Below are positions 1 through 4,989 of a stretch of DNA of 5,006 nucleotides, piece after piece (position 1 is the first letter of the stretch; each line of letters begins with the position of its first letter). The notes below the pieces were generated by a model. It worked only from the letters and a program-made list of their open reading frames with translations, ran no database searches and had not been told where the DNA came from. A program made the position numbers and the translations under genes. This DNA comes from Bifidobacterium breve (GTDB lineage: Bacteria > Actinomycetota > Acidimicrobiia > IMCC26256 > PALSA-555): positions 1 through 5,006 of the forward strand of contig CAMDCC010000231.1 of NCBI GenBank assembly GCA_945889545.1, written 5' to 3'.

Positions 1-1
1 G

Positions 2-427
2 ACGGTGTGTACCGGCGTCGAGATGTTCCGCAAGCTCCTCGACGAGGGCCGCGCCGGCGACAACATCGGTGCGTTGCTCCGCGGTACCAAGAAGGAAGAC
101 GTGGAGCGCGGGCAGGTCCTGGCCAAGCCGGGATCGATCACCCCGCACAACAACTTCGAGGCGCAGGTCTACGTGCTGACCAAGGAAGAGGGCGGGCGGC
201 ACACGCCGTTCTTCGGGAACTACCGGCCGCAGTTCTTCTTCCGCACGACCGATGTCACCGGCGCGGTCCAGCTGCCCGAGGGCACCGAGATGGTGATGCC
301 CGGCGACAACACCGAGATGACCGTGGACCTCATCGCGCCCATCGCCATGGAAGAGGGTCTGCGCTTCGCTATCCGTGAGGGTGGCCGCACCGTTGGCGCC
401 GGCCGCGTCACCAAGATCAACAAGTAG
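2..427 (+). CDS. tuf: Elongation factor Tu, C-terminal part (5' end cut by window)
   Basis: EF-Tu is the GTPase that brings aminoacyl-tRNA to the ribosomal A site. The visible 141 residues match the end of domain 2 and all of domain 3. They open with TVCTGVEMFRKLLDEGRAG, which corresponds to the region around Cys255 in E. coli EF-Tu. Further on are the near-universal stretches GQVLAKPG, EGGRHTPFF, YRPQFFFRTTDVTG, MVMPGDN, PIAMEEGLRFAIREGG and RTVGAGRV. The protein ends in KINK followed by TAG, so the length left matches a full protein of about 395 residues whose GTPase domain lies upstream of the window. The GTG at position 5 is an internal valine codon, not a start. rpmG follows after 29 bases on the same strand and is probably co-transcribed. 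Identification is essentially certain. Confidence 0.98.
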   Translation, partial: TVCTGVEMFRKLLDEGRAGDNIGALLRGTKKEDVERGQVLAKPGSITPHNNFEAQVYVLTKEEGGRHTPFFGNYRPQFFFRTTDVTGAVQLPEGTEMVMPGDNTEMTVDLIAPIAMEEGLRFAIREGGRTVGAGRVTKINK

Positions 428-442
428 TCGAAGTAGAAGTAG
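422..442 (+). repeat. Three AAGTAG hexamers at the tuf stop
   Basis: AAGTAG occurs at 422-427 (the last Lys codon plus the stop of tuf), 431-436 and 437-442. The third copy runs into the purine-rich ribosome-binding region of rpmG. It looks like a minor slippage-type repeat and no function is claimed. Confidence 0.6.
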
Positions 443-446
443 GAGC

Positions 447-450
447 GGAG
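447..450 (+). promoter_or_regulatory. Ribosome binding site of rpmG
   Basis: GGAG lies six bases before the ATG at 457. A second AGGAG at 441-445 is 11 bases away and less well placed. This supports ATG 457 as the start of the small L33 gene. Confidence 0.7.
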
Positions 451-456
451 TCAGCC

Positions 457-621
457 ATGGCCAGGAGTGACAAGCGGTTGAAGGTGACGCTCGCGTGCGA
501 GGAGTGCAAGCGGCGGAACTACATCACGATGAAGAACAAGGTCAATGATCGTGATCGCATCGAGATGAAGAAGTACTGCCGCTGGGACCGCCGTCACACG
601 GTCCACAAAGAGACGCGTTAA
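457..621 (+). CDS. rpmG: 50S ribosomal protein L33 (variant zinc ribbon)
   Basis: This 54-residue protein of the large ribosomal subunit has the usual L33 length. Typical features are KVTLACEECKRRNYIT near the N-terminus, a basic and Asn-rich middle (KNKVNDRDRIEMKKY), and the ending HTVHKETR. The zinc-ribbon form of L33 has two CxxC pairs. Here the first pair is intact (Cys14, Cys17) but the second reads C-R-W-D, so Cys41 is present and position 44 is Asp (codon GAC). Asp could still bind zinc, or the site may be lost; the sequence alone does not decide. The start is ATG 457 with GGAG six bases upstream. The gene follows tuf by 29 bases. In many bacteria rpmG is followed by tRNA-Trp, secE and nusG; here it is followed after 12 bases by the end of a convergent gene. 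Confidence 0.96.
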   Translation: MARSDKRLKVTLACEECKRRNYITMKNKVNDRDRIEMKKYCRWDRRHTVHKETR

Positions 622-633
622 CCGCTCCTCGGC

Positions 634-1821
634 TCAGACAAACCAGACGAGCTGCACCATTGCAGCCGCCGTCACCGTGCCGGTCACCAGTGCCGGCACC
701 GTCAGACGCCATGGCGTGGCGATGAGTATCAGCACGGCTATCGCATAGATATCGGCGAACGCCCGCGCTCCGCCGACGAGCAGCCACGACCCCGAGCCGA
801 AGAACGCGCTTGCGAACACAGCAAGCGCAACGAACGCCCATCGCTGCGGTGAGGGCGCTGTCGTGAACCTGAGCGCGACGGCTCCGAGCACCACCACGAC
901 GAGCAACGCGGCCGCCTCGGCATTCTGGAGGAGCCCGTGTGTGCCGAAACCGTCCAAGAGGTCGATCGAACGGTCGATGAAGTCCGGCAAGCCGAAGAAG
1001 GGTGCGGTCATTCCGTCGTCGCCGCCGGTGAAGCCGAATCGGCCGGTCTCGAGCCGGATCACAGCCTGCCAGGTGATGAACACGGCACCGGGGGCCACCC
1101 ACGCGAGATCGCGGAGGCCGGGCCGGTCGTCTCTTCGTGCCCATCGCCACACGCGCTCTGCACCGACGGCGGCAACCACGAGCAACGCCGTTTCGCGCGT
1201 CAGCACCGCGCCGGAGAACGCGAGCGTTGCCCACAACCATCGCTCTCGTCGCAGAGCGAGGAACGCCGCGAGCAACAACGCGACTTCGAGCGGCTCGGTG
1301 AGGTCGCGACCGAGTGAGAAGAACAGCAACGGGAAGCCGAGGAAGAGGAGTCCCCAGAGCGGCGCGCGTCCGCTGGATCGAGCCAGCGCGCCGCCGCACA
1401 GCCCGATGGTACCCATGGCCGCGATGTTGACGAACACCAGGGCCCACGGCACTGCTTCCACCGAGCCGACCGAGACCACGTACGCAAGAACGGGATACAG
1501 GATGCGGTCGCGCCGCAGCTGCTGATCGCCTTCGATCGTGATCCCGTACGCCGTGTCGTCGAAGTTCAGCGGGTCGAGCGCGAGTCGGTAATAGAAGTTG
1601 GCGTCGTAGCCGACATCGGGGCGGACGAAGAGCCCTTCGGGTGCGCGCTTGGTGTCGGTGAACACGGACCCGGCGACAACGAACTTCGTCACGTCGCCAT
1701 CGGCGAACACCAACAGCCGGAGCATGACGAATCCGGCGGAGATCACGAGCGCGATAATCGCCGGCGCCGCGATCGACTTGGTGATCCACCGCGCTGTCGG
1801 ACTGTTCGACGCGCTCTTCAT
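634..1821 (-). CDS. Polytopic membrane protein, GT-C glycosyltransferase-like
   Basis: This is a 395-residue protein with about eight or more hydrophobic spans, including residues about 17-40, 123-145, 154-170, 178-190, 197-220, 238-253, 303-317, 328-348 and 357-391. A polar loop after the first span carries RPDVGYDANFYYRLALDP (67-84) and RDRILYP (104-110), followed later by GRDLTEPLEVALL (171-183) and LTRETALL (207-214). A GYDxxFYY loop after the first membrane segment, followed by LTEP and LTRE motifs, resembles polytopic GT-C-type transferases that use lipid-linked sugars in surface glycan assembly. This is an assignment from remembered motifs, and donor and acceptor are unknown. The start ATG at 1821-1819 overlaps the upstream gene's TGA as ATGA, which implies translational coupling. 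No good Shine-Dalgarno sequence is visible. The frame is open further upstream, but that part lies over the preceding gene and is Arg-rich. The stop is 12 bases from the convergent rpmG. Confidence 0.75.
   Translation of the reverse strand: MKSASNSPTARWITKSIAAPAIIALVISAGFVMLRLLVFADGDVTKFVVAGSVFTDTKRAPEGLFVRPDVGYDANFYYRLALDPLNFDDTAYGITIEGDQQLRRDRILYPVLAYVVSVGSVEAVPWALVFVNIAAMGTIGLCGGALARSSGRAPLWGLLFLGFPLLFFSLGRDLTEPLEVALLLAAFLALRRERWLWATLAFSGAVLTRETALLVVAAVGAERVWRWARRDDRPGLRDLAWVAPGAVFITWQAVIRLETGRFGFTGGDDGMTAPFFGLPDFIDRSIDLLDGFGTHGLLQNAEAAALLVVVVLGAVALRFTTAPSPQRWAFVALAVFASAFFGSGSWLLVGGARAFADIYAIAVLILIATPWRLTVPALVTGTVTAAAMVQLVWFV
1818..1821 (-). promoter_or_regulatory. ATGA stop/start overlap (translational coupling)
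   Basis: Read on the minus strand, ATG (1821-1819) of the membrane-protein gene overlaps TGA (1820-1818) of the BKACE gene. This fixes the start of the downstream gene and indicates re-initiation by the terminating ribosome. Confidence 0.8.
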
Positions 1822-2711
1822 GAGCGAGCGAAGCAATCTCGTACGTCGTCGGCGGTCGCGACCGCTCGACCGGCGTCCTTGCACCAACCCACGGCGCGAT
1901 CCACGAGCTCGGCGTTCGTCGCGCTGGGATATGCGGTCGGATTGTCGCCGATCCCGACGCGGATGCCGCCGCCCTTGGCGAGGGCGTGACGGCTGAGTCG
2001 CTCGATCAACTCGGGGTCGTCGAGTGAGTACGGAACCAGCACCCATTCCACGTCGAGATCGCTCGGGATCTGGTGCAGATGGAAGTCGAGCGCCTCCTCG
2101 GATGGGAACGGACCCACCGCCCACGAACCCGAGAGGAAGATCTTGAAGAACACCGGAGGCGTGAGTCGGCCCGACTCGGCCAGCAGCACCATCGTGCGCG
2201 TGAAGCCGAGATCGAACGCTCCGAGACTCGCCATCATCCCGAGCTCGTGTGAGCGCTCGAGAGCGTCGATCGTGAATGGCAACGAGTTGGCGACGACGCC
2301 GCGCTCGCGCAGCCCTTCGAGCCCGACCAGATCACGGGCCTGGTTGCTCCAGAGGACGACGCTCACCGAACCGACGTCGATCGGCGCGATCTCGAGCCCG
2401 TGATGCTCTCGCAATGCCCAGACATGGTCGAGTCGCTGTTCGGGTGGGATGTCGATCGGGTAGCTCGGGTAGGCGAGCGCGCCGCCAGCGCGCATCGCGT
2501 CGAGTGCCTCGCCGGAAAGTGCGGTGTCGCCCAGTCGTTGCTCGCCCGTCTCGGGATCTCGGGTGTGCCAGTGCACGACGGCGGCGCCCGCGTCCACACA
2601 CTGGAGTGCATCGGCGGCACACTCAGCGGGGGAGTACGCCACATTCGGGTTCTGCGCGCGCGCCGTTGCCTCGTTGAGCCCTACTTCGATGATGGTGCGG
2701 TCCTTGATCAT
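1818..2711 (-). CDS. BKACE family protein (DUF849), beta-keto acid cleavage enzyme homologue
   Basis: This 297-residue TIM-barrel-type protein is of usual length for BKACE enzymes. These cleave beta-keto acids with acetyl-CoA, the prototype being 3-keto-5-aminohexanoate cleavage enzyme (Kce). Family features seen are IIEVGLNEATARAQNPNVAYSP at the N-terminus with Glu14, the metal-binding GAAVVHWHTRDP with His47 and His49, FDLGFTRTMVLLAESGRLTPP (166-186), and near the C-terminus GIRVGIGDNP with Arg251 and Asp256, followed by TNAELVDRAV. In Kce the latter motif is RVGxED, whose Glu (Glu230) is a zinc ligand. Here that position is Gly255 (codon GGC). The usual STGG-like substrate loop is also replaced by AYPSYPI (80-86). 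It is therefore a divergent member whose activity may differ or be lost. It lies 23 bases after the oxidoreductase gene with only a weak ribosome-binding site, and overlaps the next gene by four bases. The substrate cannot be inferred. Confidence 0.85.
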   Translation of the reverse strand: MIKDRTIIEVGLNEATARAQNPNVAYSPAECAADALQCVDAGAAVVHWHTRDPETGEQRLGDTALSGEALDAMRAGGALAYPSYPIDIPPEQRLDHVWALREHHGLEIAPIDVGSVSVVLWSNQARDLVGLEGLRERGVVANSLPFTIDALERSHELGMMASLGAFDLGFTRTMVLLAESGRLTPPVFFKIFLSGSWAVGPFPSEEALDFHLHQIPSDLDVEWVLVPYSLDDPELIERLSRHALAKGGGIRVGIGDNPTAYPSATNAELVDRAVGWCKDAGRAVATADDVRDCFARS

Positions 2712-2734
2712 GGCAACGGGATCACTCGAAGGCT

Positions 2735-4093
2735 TCAGGCGAGCCGTTTGCTGACGTCTTCGCCACCCACGATCTTGGTTGCGTACTCGTCGAGCCAGCG
2801 GTGGAACTTCATGGACTCGTCGCGGTCAGCATCCGCGCGTGGGAGCGCCGAGATCTCGCAGTCGGGGTCGAGGGGCGGGTGATCGGTCGCCGGCTTGCGG
2901 GCCATCGCCGCCTCGATCACTGGTGCGAGTCGCTCGGCCTTCTCGCGCTCCCGCTTCTCCTCACGGTCCTGGAACTCGGGGAGCACCTCGCGCGCGAAGA
3001 GCTCGAGGCTCTCGCACACGTGCTCATGACGATTGCGGCCAGCCGAGCTCGAGAGGATCACCTGGTCGACGCCGTACTCCTCGTAGCGGCGGAGGTAGTC
3101 GCGCACCTGGTCGGGCGTGCCCATCGCGCCCCGCAGGCCCGTGGTCCCGTCCTGCATCGCCTTGGCTTGGAGGCCGATGTCGCGAGCGACCGCCGCGGTC
3201 ACTGCCTCGGGGTCGTAGCCCTGCTCGGCTCGCCGCTCCAAGTACTCGGACCAGAGATCGGTCTGGCCCGGCCGATGCCGCCCGAACACGTAGTAGTGAC
3301 CGAGCGAGTACCCGAGAAAGTTCGCACCTTCGGCTCCTCGCGCGACGGCCTCGGCCGCGTCGGGGTGGCACATGAAGCTGGTGACACACGCGAGGTTGGC
3401 GTTGACTGCGTCGCCCACCGGGATGCATTCGTTCGCGAGGGTCGTGTAGTAGTCGTCGACCCACAGGCGGGCCTCCTCGGGATCGAAGAAGGCGAAGCTC
3501 AGCGCGCCGATGCCGTACTGCGCCGCGAGGTGGATCGTCTCTCGACGAGTGCACGCCACCCACACCGGGGGGTGGGGCTTCTGTCGAGGCTTCGGCACCA
3601 CGTTGCGCGGGGGCATCGTGACGAACTGGCCGCGGTGCCCCGTGAAGGGCTCCTCGGTCATACAACGGAGCGCGACGCGCAACCCCTCGTCCCACGCGGC
3701 CCGCTTGTCGTCAGGATTGATCCCGAACCCGAGAAGCTCGGCCCCCGACGACGACTCACCCGTGCCGAACTCCACCCGACCACCAGAAATCTGATCAAGC
3801 GTAGAAATCCGCTCGGCCACCCGCACCGGATGGTTGAACTGCGGCGGCATCTGCACAATCCCATGCCCCAACCGAATGTTCTTGGTGCGCTGCGAGACCG
3901 CAGCCAAGAACACCTCCGGAGCACTCGAATGGCTGTACTCCTCCAAAAAGTGATGCTCGACGAGCCAGAAGCAATCAATCCCCAACCGATCAGCCAACTC
4001 CGCCTGCTCCAAAGCCTCCTCAAACACCACCCCCTCATCCCGCTCATCCCAAGGCCGAGGCACCTGATGCTCATAGAACAACCCAAACTTCAC
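2735..4093 (-). CDS. LLM-class (luciferase-like) flavin-dependent oxidoreductase
   Basis: This is a 452-residue F420- or FMN-dependent monooxygenase of the bacterial luciferase superfamily, a cytoplasmic TIM barrel. The N-terminus MKFGLFYEHQ, FWLVEHHFLEEY (42-53, with the EHH triplet seen in LuxA-like members), SQRTKNIRLGHGIVQMP (67-83), HPVRVAERISTLDQISGGR (88-106) and HPPVWVACTRRETIHLAA (174-191) are all typical. GTPDQVRDYLRRYEEYGVDQVIL (325-347) is the usual late barrel segment. Most relatives end near 350-380; here a charged tail (about 375-452, beginning DREEKREREKAERL) is added. The start is GTG at 4093-4091, chosen because MKFG is the standard opening. No strong Shine-Dalgarno sequence is seen. 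The first 105 codons are T-ending rich and the rest C-ending rich. It is the first gene of a minus-strand operon with the BKACE homologue 23 bases downstream. Substrate and cofactor (FMN or F420) are undetermined. Confidence 0.93.
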   Translation of the reverse strand: MKFGLFYEHQVPRPWDERDEGVVFEEALEQAELADRLGIDCFWLVEHHFLEEYSHSSAPEVFLAAVSQRTKNIRLGHGIVQMPPQFNHPVRVAERISTLDQISGGRVEFGTGESSSGAELLGFGINPDDKRAAWDEGLRVALRCMTEEPFTGHRGQFVTMPPRNVVPKPRQKPHPPVWVACTRRETIHLAAQYGIGALSFAFFDPEEARLWVDDYYTTLANECIPVGDAVNANLACVTSFMCHPDAAEAVARGAEGANFLGYSLGHYYVFGRHRPGQTDLWSEYLERRAEQGYDPEAVTAAVARDIGLQAKAMQDGTTGLRGAMGTPDQVRDYLRRYEEYGVDQVILSSSAGRNRHEHVCESLELFAREVLPEFQDREEKREREKAERLAPVIEAAMARKPATDHPPLDPDCEISALPRADADRDESMKFHRWLDEYATKIVGGEDVSKRLA

Positions 4094-4103
4094 GCCAGGG
4101 AGT

Positions 4104-4131
4104 CTCGCGCCCCTGCCCCTCCGCGCGCGAG
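4104..4131. repeat. Seven-base-pair stem upstream of the oxidoreductase start
   Basis: CTCGCGC (4104-4110) is the exact reverse complement of GCGCGAG (4125-4131), with a 14-base loop. Overlapping it is an imperfect palindrome, CCTCC (4118-4122) facing GGAGG (4131-4135) around a CGCGCG core. Both lie within about 45 bases upstream of the GTG at 4093. This could be an operator or a 5' UTR stem of the operon; the GC-rich context makes small stems of this kind easy to find. Confidence 0.45.
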
Positions 4132-4141
4132 GAGGACCTCA

Positions 4142-4170
4142 CGGCCCGGATCCGTCCCGAGCGGCTTCGA
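4142..4170 (+). repeat. Left arm of long inverted repeat (spacer copy)
   Basis: Positions 4142-4170 are the reverse complement of 4445-4473 at 28 of 29 bases, with 23 consecutive identical bases from GGATCCGTCC (4148) to GGCTTCGA (4170). The single mismatch is at 4147. This arm is non-coding and lies 48 bases upstream of the oxidoreductase start codon. Similarity stops sharply at both ends. Confidence 0.9.
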
Positions 4171-4256
4171 CCCACCGCCGGCGACCGCCCCGGGGCGAGG
4201 GAGCAGAGGACTCAACGAGAGGGCGGTGCCTCGCCGGGGAACCCGCCGGACGCGCA

Positions 4257-4342
4257 GGGAACGCCAGGGTCGGTGCCGCCCGGAGGCAGCCCGCCGCGGA
4301 GCGGAGACGGGGGCCGAGGACGGCACCGGCCCAGGCGTTCCC
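4257..4342 (+). repeat. Strong 22-bp imperfect hairpin upstream of the sigma gene
   Basis: The arm 4257-4278 (GGGAACGCC, A, GGG, T, CGGTGCCG) pairs with 4321-4342 (CGGCACCG, G, CCC, A, GGCGTTCCC). This gives 20 Watson-Crick pairs, one G-T (G-U in RNA) pair and one A-A mismatch, closing a 42-base loop (4279-4320). It ends 56 bases before the sigma gene's ATG. There is no T-run after it on the plus strand, so it does not look like a classical intrinsic terminator. It could be a 5' UTR structure, an operator region or a palindromic dispersed repeat. Confidence 0.85.
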
Positions 4343-4390
4343 CCACCCGTGAGAACTCGCCTACCGAGAAGTAACGCCATAGGGTCACGT

Positions 4391-4394
4391 GGAG
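4391..4394 (+). promoter_or_regulatory. Ribosome binding site of the sigma factor gene
   Basis: GGAG stands four bases before the ATG at 4399. The spacing is a little tight, but it is the only purine-rich match near a start codon that gives a complete ECF sigma factor N-terminus. Confidence 0.55.
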
Positions 4395-4398
4395 TCCT

Positions 4399-4989
4399 AT
4401 GCAGACCAACGAATCCGGTGATCGCGACGACCTGCAGGGTGTCGTCGAAGCCGCTCGGGACGGATCCCGGCCGGCGTTCGACGAGCTGGTGCGACGAACC
4501 TACGTCGACACCTACACCTTGGCGCTGCGCCTCACCGGTCACGAGGAGGATGCACGGGACGTGGTGCAAGAGGCTTACCTTCGGGCTTGGAAGGGCCTGA
4601 AGCGCTTCCGTGGTGATGCGCAGTTCACGACGTGGATGTACCGCATCACGGCCAACGCCGCGTACACCCACGTCCAGAAGCGCACCCGCCAGCGCACCAC
4701 CAACATCGACGACGTGGATGAGCCGGTGGCTGTTGCCCTCGAGGCCCGCACCGAAGACCTGGCCGAGTCGAACGCCGGGCTGGCGGAGCTCGCGGAGGCG
4801 GTCGACCAGCTTCCGCAGACGCTGCGCCAGATCGTGATCCTCAAGGACGTCTACGGCCTCCCGCACGAGGCCATCGCCGAAGAACTCGGCATTTCGGTCG
4901 CAGCCGCGAAAGTCCGGCTCCATCGCGGTCGAAAGAAGCTTCGAGACTTGTTGGACGAGTCGGACGAGAGGTCGGCCCATGCGGTGTGA
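4399..4989 (+). CDS. ECF-type RNA polymerase sigma factor
   Basis: This 196-residue protein is the usual size for extracytoplasmic-function sigma factors, which carry only regions 2 and 4. Region 2 spans about 25-93: AFDELVRRTYVDTYTLALRL, then DARDVVQEAYLRAWKGL (51-67, core RNA polymerase binding) and FRGDAQFTTWMYRITANAA (70-88, -10 recognition and melting). A variable linker rich in acidic residues (about 94-130) follows. Region 4 (about 131-185) has AVDQLPQTLRQIVILKDVYG and the helix-turn-helix HEAIAEELGISVAAAKVRLHRGRKKL for -35 recognition. The last bases overlap the start of a probable anti-sigma gene by 11 bases, the standard arrangement for ECF pairs controlled by sequestration. Such sigma factors often activate their own promoter. 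Codons 16-25 form one arm of a long inverted repeat with the upstream spacer. The group within the ECF family and the regulon are not determined. Confidence 0.95.
   Translation: MQTNESGDRDDLQGVVEAARDGSRPAFDELVRRTYVDTYTLALRLTGHEEDARDVVQEAYLRAWKGLKRFRGDAQFTTWMYRITANAAYTHVQKRTRQRTTNIDDVDEPVAVALEARTEDLAESNAGLAELAEAVDQLPQTLRQIVILKDVYGLPHEAIAEELGISVAAAKVRLHRGRKKLRDLLDESDERSAHAV
4445..4473 (+). repeat. Right arm of long inverted repeat (inside sigma gene)
   Basis: This segment covers V16 to P25 of the sigma factor (VEAARDGSRP), just ahead of and entering region 2. It is the reverse complement of 4142-4170 at 28/29. The residues are ordinary for this part of ECF sigma factors, so the coding copy looks native and the spacer copy derived or selected. 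Confidence 0.9.
4966..4971 (+). promoter_or_regulatory. Ribosome binding site of the probable anti-sigma gene
   Basis: GAGAGG lies seven bases before the ATG at 4979, inside the 3' end of the sigma gene. It supports the start of the overlapping downstream frame. Confidence 0.55.

Larger units (their letters stand above)
4094..4398. other. Divergent intergenic spacer rich in inverted repeats
   Basis: This 305-base GC-rich spacer lies between the minus-strand oxidoreductase gene and the plus-strand sigma gene and must hold both promoters. It contains a stem near the oxidoreductase start (4104-4131), one arm of a long inverted repeat (4142-4170), palindromes CGCCGGCG (4176-4183) and CGCCCCGGGGCG (4186-4197), and a strong hairpin (4257-4342). 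TAGGGT at 4380-4385 could be a -10 element for the sigma gene, but no matching -35 is seen, so it is not called. The open frames crossing the spacer have no recognisable protein similarity. The density of inverted repeats suggests a palindromic repeat element or regulatory RNA structure, but this is inference. Confidence 0.6.

Noticed and set aside
622..633. Possible tRNA-Trp or terminator after rpmG
   Set aside because: Only 12 bases separate the convergent stops. There is no room for a tRNA and no stem followed by a T-run is visible.
863..1525. Plus-strand open frames opposite the membrane-protein gene (for example 863-1525 and 937-1317)
   Set aside because: Ser/Arg/Thr-rich translations with no recognisable domain, antisense to a coherent gene.
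542..1789. Minus-strand open frame of 415 codons overlapping the membrane-protein gene and rpmG
   Set aside because: The translation is Arg-rich with no hydrophobic pattern, whereas the other minus-strand frame gives a coherent membrane protein ending before rpmG.
1822..2124. N-terminal extension of the membrane protein to an upstream start at 2124
   Set aside because: The extra 101 residues are Arg-rich and lie wholly inside the BKACE coding sequence. The ATGA overlap at 1818-1821 gives a natural start just before the first membrane span.
4186..4197. Twelve-base palindrome CGCCCCGGGGCG as an operator
   Set aside because: A perfect palindrome, but of a kind expected by chance in very GC-rich sequence. 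It is mentioned only as part of the spacer description.
4380..4385. TAGGGT as a -10 promoter element for the sigma gene
   Set aside because: It fits TANNNT but has no convincing -35 partner and would leave only a few bases of leader. It is not strong enough to call.
2801..4600. Plus-strand open frame of 599 codons running antisense to the oxidoreductase gene, across the spacer and into the sigma gene
   Set aside because: It is antisense to a clearly recognisable LLM protein and out of frame with the sigma factor. Its translation shows no family features. Long antisense frames are common in high-GC DNA.
4090..4980. Minus-strand open frame of 296 codons opposite the sigma gene
   Set aside because: It is a mirror of the sigma coding sequence followed by low-complexity Arg/Pro/Gly sequence in the spacer. 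The recurring GSVPSGFD/KPLGTDPG peptides are explained by the inverted repeat, not by a protein domain.
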